DNA of 64,000 bases from Ctenosaura bakeri (taxonomy: Eukaryota; Chordata; Lepidosauria; Squamata; Iguanidae): NCBI GenBank assembly GCA_948474755.1, contig CAOLHI010001434.1, positions 124,001-188,000 of the forward strand, written 5' to 3'. Under the pieces are notes generated by a model that saw nothing but the letters and a program-made list of their open reading frames with translations, did not search any database and was not told the origin of the DNA. How positions within the stretch are numbered: the stretch's first letter is position 1; each line of letters begins with the position of its first letter. Both the position numbers and the translations under genes were made by a program. This document shows, one piece after another, positions 1 through 10,259 of the stretch.

Positions 1-880
1 GGAGGAAATAAATAATATTGTATTTTCTTTTCTGACTGCCCTAAGTACTGCGCTTTAAAGTGCAAGGCATCTTATGTTTCCTCAGTTCCTCGATAAGTCA
101 CCTGTATTTAGATTTTGAATTATCTAAGTAAACCATAAAAATTACTTAAATGTTATGCAGCCCTAGAAATTAATGGCTGAGTTCCCATGTCAGCTGTTGT
201 ACATGGAGAATTAAAGAATTATCTGGTTTTAGAGACAGAAGGGAAAACAGTCTTTACCCTTTTGCTTGGAAAAATGATGCGGTTTTAGTTTATGGACCCA
301 AATGACCGTTTATGAATATATGTTATAGCCCAGGCTTGGAAATAATGGACTTCGGTTTACTAGGTTTGCTGGCACCATGCTTTACCAATTCAGAAACTGG
401 ATTGTCTGTTATTCTTTTTTTTTTTTTTAAAGGATCTCTATAAAGTACATCCATAGGATGGAACTACACATTGCACCTTATAGATGCTGCTGAAGATGAC
501 ATCTCTTTGCACCCCTAGCAATGAAATGTGATTTCTTAGGGTGATGAGAAGAATGAAAAGGTGACACACATTTTATTGGGCTGGAAAGACCATAATTTGA
601 TCCGCTGCAGCTTCAAGACAGCTTTGGTTTTGGATGGAGACCAGATCGCTGAAATCTATTGACCCACCTGCCTGTGATAACTGAAGCCCCTGTCAGAGTT
701 GCTGATCTATGTGCCATACTGAGAAATGAAGTTGCTGCAATGTGTATGGCCTTTGTCTACATGGCCAACACTCTCTCTGGAATCCAGATATCTCAGGAAC
801 ACTGATGGTTCTGTTGCTGGCCATGGGTCCAGTCCCCCATTCCTTTCTGAAAAGCCTGAGAATTCAGCAATGCAGTCCTA
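1..880. other. Unassigned AT-rich noncoding DNA
   Basis: No repeat, exon or RNA gene is recognised. The only simple-sequence feature is a short T tract near 413-428. The small open frames that begin after 726 have no recognisable protein similarity. Confidence 0.5.
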
Positions 881-882
881 TA

Positions 883-2300
883 CAGTGCCTTGTAGAAGTA
901 TACCTCCCCTATTTTTTTTCACATTTTATTATGTTACAACCTGAAATTCAAATGATTGTAACAGGCATACTTAACAATGTGAAGGTGCACTTGTTGGTTA
1001 CATAACTGTTCATTCTCAGGAGTCATTACCTGTTAGAAACACTTTTGGTAGCAATTATCGTGTCAAGTCTTCTTGGGCAAACCTCTATCAACACATTGCA
1101 CATTGGGATGCCACAGTTGTTGCCTATTGTTCTTGGTAACATTCTTCCTGCTCTTTCAGCATGTATGAGGATCATTGATGAACATGAACTTCCAAGTCCT
1201 TCTACAGATTCTCAGAAAGATTTGAGGTCTGGGCTTGACTTGATCATTTGAAGACATTCAAGTTTATGTTTTTTAAATCACTCCAAGGTTATTATATTTA
1301 GAATCATTGTTATGCCAGAAGATGGAAGCCTCTGTCCTGGCCCTAGATCCCTTCTGGATTAAAAAGGAGTTATTTCTCTTGAATTGTTTCCCAGCCACCT
1401 TGGACTCAATCCTGACTAGTTTCCCAGTCCCTACCAGAGAAAGTTATCTTCAGAATGTGATGTTGCCATTACCATGTTTTACCATGTTTCACCATGGGGA
1501 TAGTTTTCTCAGAGAAATGAACACAGAAATCCACACACAGTGTTTTGTGCTAAAGCCAAAACACTGTGATCAATTTTGGTCTAATCAGACTAGAAAATAT
1601 TTTGCCCTATGTTATCCTTGACACCAATAATCCTTTCTGTGAACTACAAAGGTGCCTGCTTATGGGTTTGTTTCAGCATTGGCCTTCTTTTTGGTATTCT
1701 ACTGTAAAACCCAACTTTGGGAAGCATCCAGATCATAGTGCGCCAATGGACAGTTTTCCATATCTCAGCTACATATCTCTCTGTATTCTTCAAAGAAACC
1801 ATTAGGCTCTTGGTTTCTTTTCTGACTAATGCCCTCTTTACCTCATCACTGAATTTTTAGTGGCAGACATTCTCTAGAGACAGTTGTGGTTAAAGCATAT
1901 TCTTTCAATTTTATCATGATGGATTGAATTGTACTCTAGGAGATATTGATAGTTTGTTTTTGCTTTTTTCCCCAGAAAAAGGAATCCTGATTGATACTTC
2001 TGTACAACTTTCCCACAGGTTTGATAGCTCCTTGTTTTTCATTATGCAGTTTGCTTAGATACGCTCTCCAACAAACTTTGGGGCTTTCCAGAAACAACTG
2101 TTTTTAATCTGAAATCACATGGCACTGAAATTGCACAAGTGGACTCCAAACTATTGTTTCTTTGACTTCTGGAAACAGTGGTGGAGATTGGCAGAGATTA
2201 TTTAGGCTTGTCACAACAAGAGGGGTGACTACTTATGCAGCCAACAAGTTCCATATTGTTTTTGTTAACTTAAACTTTGTCCACAATAATGAAGCATAAT
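883..2300 (-). mobile_element. Decayed Tc1/mariner DNA transposon
   Basis: The left end starts CAGTGCCTTGTAGAAGTATA directly after a TA dinucleotide. It is followed by the TTACAACCTGAAATTCAAAT type of sequence typical of vertebrate Tc1-like elements. Blocks from about 1030 to 1620 match, in reverse complement, the 3' half of a Tc1 transposase gene: the stretch reading GTCTTCTTGGGCAAAC, the segment coding for the catalytic DDE region near 1200-1260, and the segment near 1410-1500. The coding strand is therefore minus, with the C-terminal end on the left. All frames are broken by stops and indels, so the copy is dead and old. The family runs about 1.6 kb. The right terminal repeat is not found, so the right boundary near 2300 is approximate. 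Confidence 0.72.
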
Positions 2301-3619
2301 TGAGGTAGAGGTAAATATGTATGAATGTGTATGTATGCATATATTCTCAGAAATGAAGCCCATTGTGCTGAGTATAGCCAGCTTTCAGATAAATGTGAAC
2401 AGGACTTCAGCTTTACTCCCTAATTTCAGTTAGAGGGTTAATCACAGTCTTAGATCTTTCTGATTGAAATCTTGTGTATGTTTTTCTGGAAACAAACACC
2501 ATTGGGTCTATTGGACCACAGTGTTAAATGGTTTTAATACAGGCTGGACTGTGCTCTTTTTTCTAGTTGGTTTCTTTTCTGTTTTATTTTTACATTTACA
2601 TGTACTGTGACCACTTTTTAAAAAAGCAGACAGAGAGAAACCTCAGAATAACAGGTCAATTGTTAACTAAAGGAAGAAAAGAAAAAGAGAACAGAAGAGA
2701 AAACCCAAGTTTCAAAGCCAAGGGAAACTTCTTCCTATCTTCTGCCTTGTCTCTTTGCACAGAAATGCAAAATAGTCCATTCCTATTTGTTTCAGTCTAT
2801 TTAAATGTTTAGCTAGTTTTTCTTTTAAATCTCCTTTTCAATCACCTGTTCAATTTTCTGCCAACCTCTTTCTCTTTCTTCTGTTGTTCAAATACTGACC
2901 GAAGACTTATTCCAAATATTCAGAATGAATTTAATCTTTGACTTCAATTGTCTACTGTTAAGTACATGTTAAAAAGCTGTACATAATGAATAAAAATGAA
3001 CTGTACCTGACTAAGAGCTATATATCCTAGAATGGAAGAAATGGGGAAGTCTTGAGGTCTTCCTAAGAAGCATTTATGCACATACAAAGCTAAATTCAAT
3101 TTAGAGGAGACCCCTTTAAATCAATAGGACTCACAGAAGCAGTGATTAATTAACCTAGTTTGCTTCAATGAGCCCCTCTAGTTGGGACTAAAAAATTATT
3201 TCGCCCACACATGGATTGCTAGTTGCTAGCTCTCCTTCATGGAGCTGTGAGAGTGCATCATGGCAGTGGAACTGCTATTCATCTTTGCTTGAAAACTTCT
3301 AGTTATCCAACAAAGGGCTGTTCCAACCTTATATGAAGCCAGGTAATAGTACAAGTACACTGAAAGTGGTTTCAGTGAGCATTCTATGTTCTTAAAACAA
3401 ACGCTTCAAAATTCAGGGACTATGCATCAGCATTACTTCCAATATTAATATGGGTGCCCATCTTCCTAGTTGATTAATATGTCACATGTGCTCAAACCAT
3501 ATTTATTGGTATGATGGATGATGCATCTTATTTATTCTTTTCTTCTACCCCTCCCAACTTTTCTTAATTTATTTACATTGTTTGCTAACATTGATACTTA
3601 AATGAGACAAATGTGTCTG
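2301..3619. other. Unassigned AT-rich noncoding DNA
   Basis: AT-rich single-copy-looking sequence. No terminal repeats, RT motifs, SINE heads or convincing exons were recognised. An 81-codon open frame at 2567-2812 has biased lysine-rich composition and no recognised motif. Confidence 0.45.
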
Positions 3620-4589
3620 TGTATTACCCCAAAACATTGGTTACTCAGGGGTTCACCTGTGATGCCAATACCTGCACCTGCAATGGGGGATTAATAAGCT
3701 CAAAATTAGGAGGCCTGTGAGACAGGCATAAGTTAATGAGATCTTTCCACCAATGTTTACAGGGTCATGCAGGAAAGGACCAACCAAAGAACCAAAATGA
3801 AAATGAAAAATGGGTTTTATTGAGACATTCACACATGCACGCAAAAGATCCAAACACTCATATACTCACACAAGGAGTAACAGAATGATAAAGGGAGGAA
3901 AGTTTTGGATGGAGGATTCTTAGTGCTTGCATGCTAATTATCAGTCAGGAGAGAAGTGAGGAAAAGTGGTGATGTGACTTAGGTAGGCACCTAAGGACAG
4001 CTCTTACTTGCGAATCTAGGCAACAGCGTGGTGTTCAGCAAGGCAAGAAACAGTGCTGAATCATTGAAAACTGAGGGGGTTTATACCCTGTGGTATGGTT
4101 GTGAATCATTCTCTCAGCCAAGTGGGCAATGGAAGTTGCAACACAAACAATGAAGTCCAGATGGTGCTAATGGTCTTAGTGTTTAAGTGACAAAGGGGTA
4201 AAAGCTGTTGTAATAGCTCTGTATTGAGGAGAGATTGGGAAGACAAACCAAGGAAACATCCAGTTGAGAGGGATCAGGGTTAGAACAATCACAGTTTGGT
4301 GGGAACTTCACTTTTCTGCACAAAGATGTCCAGCTTCAGTGTAAGCCTATTGTCTCCATAGCTGCCTTGTAATCTGTCTGACAATGATTTCAGTTGCACC
4401 TAGAGGGGGTGTGGGCTGACCTGTCTTGCAATCTCACATCTGCAGTCAGTAATTTTCCTCTTTCCAACCTGACCTTTCAGTCACTTCAGGTTCCATTTTA
4501 TATCAATGCCAATTAATGTAGTGCCAATTAAATAATATTTGCCAATAATACCATATCAATCTGGGGTGTGTGTGTGTAGAGCTGTAACG
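3620..4589 (-). mobile_element. Solo LTR, family A copy 1
   Basis: Homologous to the segments at 4911-5767 and 17557-18502, and in opposite orientation to 37527-39531. In LTR orientation (minus strand) it begins CGTTACAG, a decayed TGTTA. It carries an AATAAA signal, seen as TTTTATTG near 3815-3822, and ends near TAATACA. Length is about 970 bp, close to the 943 bp of the plus-strand copy once its insertion is removed. No internal retroviral or Gypsy coding region adjoins it, so it is a solo LTR. A clean target duplication is not visible here. Ty3/Gypsy and endogenous retrovirus origins both fit; nothing inside an LTR separates them. Confidence 0.72.
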
Positions 4590-4910
4590 TACGTGTGTGT
4601 GTCTCTCTCTCTCTGTGTTGTCATTCTGTGTTGCAGTTACAGATTCATAAAGTAAAATCACAGATCTGTAACTGCTGAATATTAAGGAATACTACATAAT
4701 CTTACTGTTGAGACTGTTAAGGCCCTCCTACCCCAACTAGCAGCCAGATTCAGCAATGGAACCATGTTCAGCTGCTGCTAAAATTCCCAGTCCCTTAGCA
4801 CCATCAATTGAGGCTGCTACGATTAGAAGCAGAACCCCTTTAGCAATTCCTTGTGGAAGCCTCACTTGCTGGTGGGAGGGCTTAGAAACATCATTCTTCT
4901 TCCACTCTAA
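4590..4910. repeat. GT/CT-rich spacer between two solo LTRs
   Basis: Short (GT)n and (CT)n runs at 4591-4620 lead into about 290 bp of unassigned sequence. Some of it forms overlapping open frames on both strands (4737-4986) that look like shadows and show no recognised domain. Confidence 0.5.
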
Positions 4911-5767
4911 TGTTACCTCAAAATGTAGGTGTCTCTGGGGTCCATCCACTATGCCAGTATCTCCATGCAAAGGTGGGAAATATTAGCTCTAAGAAGAGGC
5001 CTGCACGGGTATGCGGGGGTTAATTTTATGAGATCTTGTAAACTTATGTTTACCAGCACTAGTGCAAGGAAGAACCAGAAGGACATCGAAAAGTAAGCTG
5101 AAAGTGTTTTCTTGGGGGAATTGCAATCACACACACACACACAAGATTCAAGCAGTAATGCAGTCACACAATCACACAAGGCTAACTGAAGGAAAAGGGA
5201 AGAAAGTTTTGGATAGTGAGATTTTCAGAATCAAGTGGGTGGTATTTACCAATCCAGAAGAGTAGAGAAGAGGCAATGTGGATTAGATGCAGGTCTAAAG
5301 ACAGTGCACAATCAGAAATCAGAACAGGTGACCAGCAATAAGTGTACTGTGAGTTGGCTGGCCAAAAACTGTATTTTAAATACTCTGTTTCTGCCTGGAG
5401 GGTGAAGGTGTTAATGGCTGTCTGACAGAAGAAACAATGGACTTCTGAGACTGGGCAGGTGTGAGGACAAAAGAGAAGCTTGCTTGGTCAGAGGGAGAGG
5501 AGTTAAGACAATCAGCCTTTTTATGGGAATCTCCCAGATGCTGTTGACTCTAGGAGGCTGAGTCATTGGAGGCTAACTACGAGTCCATTATTGCTGGCGT
5601 TTCCTGGTGATTTTCTGACCTTATTTTGCAATGCATCTGTATGGCCAGCTTTTTCCTCTTGGTCATGCAGCCATGGCAGGGTATATTTTATATTTATGAC
5701 AATCTATATATTTTGCCAATTAATTTATAAAGCATATCAAAGCATGGTGGTGTACAGCCTACTAACA
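4911..5767 (-). mobile_element. Solo LTR, family A copy 2, with CTAA target duplication
   Basis: The plus-strand boundaries are TGTTAC and ACTAACA, so the LTR has perfect TGTTA/TAACA inverted termini. It is flanked by the 4-bp direct repeat CTAA (4907-4910 and 5768-5771), which marks a single integration event. Internal homology to copies 1 and 3 is clear: the block near 5195-5250 is almost identical to 17820-17880. A (CA)n run sits at 5128-5146. The length is 857 bp. It lies 320 bp from copy 1 in the same orientation, but its own target duplication argues that the pair are separate integrations and not the two LTRs of one element. Confidence 0.8.
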
Positions 5768-6083
5768 CTAATCAGCAACTGAACAGTTCTACATCTGAAC
5801 CAGTTGCTGGTTATTAAGGCGGGCTACATAACTAAGTAGATGGTGTAGAATATTGGTGATATTCACTAAAGAGATAAGGAGAAAATATATAACTTACTAT
5901 TTTAGGACTTCAGATAATAAAACATGTATTGAAGTTATAAGCGGGCACAACATTTGCTATTGCTATATGTTATCGGGTGTTCAGGATATATTATGCACTT
6001 TCCATGGTCCGTCTGTCCTCTTCAAGCCAAGATCCATACAATCAAATAGGTCCATAGGAAAGCATTTCAGACATCCTCTACAA

Positions 6084-6556
6084 CAGTGACAGGCCAGCTT
6101 GGGGGGCAGCAGCAGCACGAGGGACAGGCCTCCTCCTCGCCATGGCTCCTGCCCCACTCGCCACGGAGGGGGGCACTGTGGAAGGGCCGGGGGGCTGCAA
6201 GGCAGTGCTTTTCTGGGGGAGTGAGCTGTTCCCCGGTGCAAAAGACAAAGGCGCTGGGATTCCTCCCCCCCTGGCCAGGGTCGACACTCTGGAAACTTTT
6301 CCCACACTGCCCCCCCAGCGGAAACGAGAGCGAAGCAGAAGCAGAGCCCAGGGTGGTTTCTCGGAGTTTTTTCCTGGGGGAGACGCACGGCTCCTCTTTC
6401 GCTCCCTGCCCACCCGTCCCCCTGTTCCTGGCTGGCGAGGCGGCCTTTGCCGGGAGGGAGGCATTGTAAATAATAAATAATTTTATGGTTGGGGGTCACC
6501 ACAACATGAGGAACTGTATTAAAGGGTTGCGGCATTAGGAAGGTTGAGAACCACTG
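6084..6556 (-). mobile_element. Non-autonomous hAT transposon with a SPIN-type terminus
   Basis: The right end, read on the minus strand, starts CAGTGGTTCTCAACCTTCC and continues through the roughly 80-bp terminus characteristic of SPIN (Space Invaders) hAT transposons. That family is known for horizontal transfer among tetrapods, including lizards. The element is bounded by an exact 8-bp direct repeat, CTCTACAA, at 6076-6083 and 6557-6564, the duplication size expected for hAT. The left end is CAGTGAC, so only about 5 bp of terminal inverted repeat are shared. The interior (6090-6465) is GC-rich and does not look like standard SPIN sequence. It gives long overlapping open frames on both strands, none with a recognised domain. 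It encodes no transposase and would depend on another element. Confidence 0.85.
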
Positions 6557-6702
6557 CTCTACAAATTTGCAAGTAGATTGCACTGCCATTTCAAAGCTTA
6601 TATTCATTGCATTGCAGAACAGAACAATTAAGCTGCTCTCATTTTATCCCTATGCAAGTATCTTAAAACATAGTGCCTGCCCAAGCCAAAGAATTTGAAC
6701 GT

Positions 6703-7133
6703 GGCCCCTTTTCGCACCTTACCTCATCACGGCAGTGGGGGAACGGTGCTCGTGTGAGCAGCCACTCGCATGAGCAGCTCATGACAGCCCTTTTTGCCTC
6801 CTGCACCGCCTTCCTTCTAGGGTGACCGTCGCATGAGCACCCCGCCCCTTTCTTCCACAGCGCAGTCTGGGAGTTGTAGGCTGCGCAGGGGGAAGGAAGC
6901 GCGACCGGGCCACCTTGCCGACACACCACACAGAGGTAAGTGCACGAGGGCGCTGCGAGCATTGCGTGAGTGTGGGGCATTTTCGGCTAAAGCTGAAAAT
7001 CAAAACATGCGTGCGCGCCCTGCTTTAGCCTCGTGAGCGTTGCACGAGGGGGAGTGCATCATACGGAGCGATGCTCCCACTCACACGATGCTCAAGGGGC
7101 ACTCGCGCAAAAAACAAGCATGCAAAAAGGGCC
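6703..7133 (+). mobile_element. CpG-rich MITE, family A copy 1
   Basis: Terminal inverted repeats GGCCCCTTTTCGCAC and a decayed GCAAAAAGGGCC bound 431 bp of GC- and CpG-rich DNA in an AT-rich neighbourhood. The interior aligns with the copies at 8284, 14989, 26272 and 58002. It includes a conserved AGGTAAGTG near 6935 and a CTACAACTCCCAGA-type motif near 6870 on the minus strand. Open frames inside are by-products of low stop density. No transposase is encoded. Other members show 3-bp target duplications, which fits a PIF/Harbinger-like driver, although no transposase links them. Confidence 0.78.
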
Positions 7134-8283
7134 ATGGTTTCCTTCATTATCAGTCCAATGTAGGGTGATGGATGATGGAAAGTGTATAAAACATCTACTC
7201 CACACTATCTCTCTCTAGATATTGTTGCAAGAGATAGTGTCCATTTCTCGTAATTCCCTTCTGTACATGGGAATTTTAAATACATCTTTTTTTTCTACCA
7301 GGAGAAATTACAGTTTGCCTGACTTTTCTGTATTCTTCTCAAGTCTGTATGCCTATGGAAACTGAAAGAAGAAAGCACTTAATATTATGCAAGTATAAAA
7401 TCCATCTGATTACTACAAAATATGTTTTTCTGTACACCTAATCTCAATAAAGTGAGTAAGCTTTGGATCAGTATCAGTTCTATCTTCTTCCTTTCCATAT
7501 TAATGCAACTCTTGCTACTGTCATCATTAGGAGATCAGTGTCTTGTATAAGTATTTTTAACATGGTGTGTATGTGTGTTTGATGACAGTATTTTTACCTT
7601 TTCAAATGCTAAGGTTTCAATATTCTAGAGAGTAAAAGCGATTTTTTCTGAGAGATCTATCATGTAAATGGGAACCATGCCTGCCTTCTCAAAATGAAAG
7701 AATGAAATCCCTCTTAATCCTTAGCAGATTAAAATGCTTTTCCTACAAATGTATCCCTTAAAAAAAAGAGAACATTTTAAAGTGCAATATAAAGATAAAA
7801 GAAGAATCATAAATAGCTGTCTTTCTGGAGGAGCTTGAATAGAAAATATAGCACTGTTGAAAAGAACCTGTGTAATAGGCCTTTGAAGTTAAGAAATGTG
7901 AACTGTTTGGGCATCTGCTCTCTCAGATATTTCTTTTTTTCCCCTTTGATTTCTTGTTAAATAGGTTTTGTGTAATCAACAAGCTTATTATGCAAGAGAA
8001 ATTAAAACAATATCGTTGGTCCAGAGAACCCAAGCTATGCAGGGACACATAAGGCTGTATCTGAAGACTGTGTTTCACGGATTGATGCTACAAGCCAGAA
8101 AAGGCTTTGTGGCTCAATTCAGTTCAGCATGCTGAGTTTAGAAATCAGCTCATTATAAACCAGAAACAGTTGCCTTGTTAAGAAATCAAACTGAAAGGGT
8201 GTGGGTTCAAATGTGTCATTTTTTTGTGGTGCATCTTAAACAGCACTAAGTTACATGATGCTTACTAAAGGTTTGGAGACTTG
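7134..8283. other. Unassigned AT-rich noncoding DNA
   Basis: About 1.1 kb without a recognised repeat, exon or RNA gene. Confidence 0.45.
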
Positions 8284-8699
8284 AGCCCTTTTTGCACCTT
8301 ACCCTGGAGCTGGGATGCGGGGCTAGCACGAGAAGCCTGGGGAGGAAGGCTCTCGCATCCCTGATGCTTCAGCTCTGCAGCTGCTTCCTGGTTGCACGAG
8401 CACCCCACCTCTTCCTTTCGCAGTGCAGCCTGGGACCTTTCCCAGCCTACACTGCACAGGAAGCATGACCGGCCCAGGTCCCAAGGCTCCGCATACCAGG
8501 TAAGTGTGTGCGGGACCCCAGAGTGATGTGCGACCGTGCAGCATTTTCAGCTTTAAGTCAAAAATGAAAAAATGCATGCACAGTCCGCCTCAGGCCCTTG
8601 AGCGTCATGCAAATGTGAGTGCATCATGTGGACTGCTCCTCACATTTGTTTGACGCTCAAGGGGCCCTTTCGCTTCGGAAATGCTGTGCGAAAAGGGCC
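8284..8699 (+). mobile_element. CpG-rich MITE, family A copy 2
   Basis: Starts with a slightly altered GAGCCCTTTTTGCAC and ends GTGCGAAAAGGGCC, so the right terminus is intact. The interior matches copy 1: the AGGTAAGTG motif recurs near 8500, and GAGCGTCATGCAAATGTG pairs with a nearby reverse complement to form an internal subterminal hairpin (about 8598-8662). Length is 416 bp. No coding capacity. Confidence 0.78.
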
Positions 8700-9011
8700 T
8701 TACTGTAGGCATAAGCAATGGTAGAGTAGTCACCCACACACTTTTTTAAAATCTTTATTGTAGTATTGCAGCCTTTGGCAACAGCAGCGCTGGAGGTCTT
8801 CTTCATACCTAGAATTCACGTTCCACATTCAAATGGAAGGTCATAAACTTGTAACCTCATTTCAGAATATTCTCCAGTGAGAAGGAATTCAGTAACTACC
8901 AATATGGATACCATTGCTTCTACCACAGTGTTGGCACTAAAATAAAATCTAGGGGGAAATGAGGAAATACCACTATGGTATTGTCATCATGCATGGAAAG
9001 TCATAATACCT

Positions 9012-9235
9012 TTCAGCAATGATTGTGTGTGACTGTGTGCCTTCAAGTCACTGTCAACCTATGGTGACCCCATGAATTTCATATGTTTTTCTTTGGCAGT
9101 GATGGTTTGCCCACTGCTTTCCTCTGAAACTTAGTGATTTCTTGGGATTTCTTTGTGGTCTCCCATCTGATTGCTAACCATGGCTGATCCTGCTTAATTT
9201 CCAAAATCAGACAAGATGTAGTGTACACATCTCAA
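9012..9235 (-). mobile_element. 5S-rRNA-derived SINE with Bov-B-like tail
   Basis: On the minus strand the 5' part resembles the 5S rRNA segment running from the AAGCAGGGTCGGCC region to GGATGGGAGACC; on the plus strand this is seen as GGTCTCCCATCTGATTGCTA and CTGCTTAATTTCCAAAATCA (9160-9215). The other end, GTGTGCCTTCAAGTCACTGT at about 9034, is the reverse complement of the ACTTGAAGGCACAC tail shared by Sauria SINEs and Bov-B LINEs. This is a class-3 (5S) SINE, and the internal promoter region is degraded. Confidence 0.8.
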
Positions 9236-10195
9236 AATTGCCCCCATATCAGATCACAATGCAATCTCAGATCACATTACACACTAATTTTGAACCTAAA
9301 GTTCTTCTTATGATTACACTGCATTACAATTACCGGTAAACAATTCTTCTACAAAATATCTCTCATTGAACACAAAAACAATTATGTTGGACCTCAACTC
9401 TACTCTGAAGATTTTTACAGAAGGGAATTGCAGTTTGTTTTCCAGGGATAAGAAAATCTCAACATTTGTAACACATCTTCAAAAAGCATTTTCCTCACAT
9501 TGATTTTGCCTTAACAGAAAGTACTTTGGCTTGTGCATGCTAGGACACCTGGTATTGTTATTGTGTTGTTGATGTTGTTGTTATTTGTGAAGCACCTGAG
9601 TCCTGCCCAGCCTGCCACCTCTTTGTGTCTTGGTCTGAATAGCCAGGGAGATCTCTGGATCAAGCCAGGGGTATGACAAACAGGGCTGCTTCTATTCTCC
9701 CTTTCTGAGTTCGCAGCACTCTCTTCACTCTTGTCCCTCCTTGGCTTCTCCTTCCAGGATTATCTCCCTTTACTTGCTTCTCTTAATCTGCCCCTTTTCA
9801 GATATAAGGACAAGCAGTGATTTATCTCATCAATGACTTTGATACTGTTGGAACTATGGTAGTACGTATATTCCAGTCCAGAGAAATGACACTCTCTTGA
9901 AGCCACTTTTATAGAAACATATAAACAGATCTTTATGAAACACACTGTCAAGGTAAAACTTATTTTGTAATTAAGCACAATACTTCTCTCTCTTTCTGTG
10001 TGTGTGCCAACACTCTCTTCAACTCTGCCTCCAGCTCTCCAACTGGAACCTCAATCATTTGAACAGTCAATTTAATTTTGTTACTCCATTCTCTCCACCA
10101 GCCCCTCACCTGGGCTATCCAAGGTTCCATTTCAACAACCAATCACTTTTTAATGCTCTCAGTCTCATTCTTGTCAAGCCCCGCCTTCAGGTTCG
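9236..10195. other. Unassigned noncoding DNA
   Basis: No recognised repeat family, exon or RNA gene. Short (TTG)n-like sequence lies near 9556-9583. Confidence 0.4.
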
Positions 10196-10201
10196 TATTA
10201 T

Positions 10202-10254
<53 letters not shown>
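10196..10254. repeat. (TAC)n microsatellite
   Basis: About 19 uninterrupted TAC/ACT units. The array opens artificial poly-threonine and poly-leucine frames on the plus strand, which are not genes. Confidence 0.97.

Positions 10255-10259
<5 letters not shown>

Noticed and set aside
3620..5767. Two LTRs of a single short retroelement
   Set aside because: The right-hand LTR has its own CTAA target duplication, and only 320 bp without coding motifs lie between the two.
5981..6607. 208-codon minus-strand frame and several 112-128-codon frames
   Set aside because: They cross the boundaries of the hAT insertion or lie in its GC-rich body. Simultaneous opening in four frames indicates composition and not a gene.
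9150..9235. A functional 5S rRNA gene
   Set aside because: Only part of the 5S sequence is present, it is diverged, and it is fused to a Bov-B-like tail, so it is a SINE.
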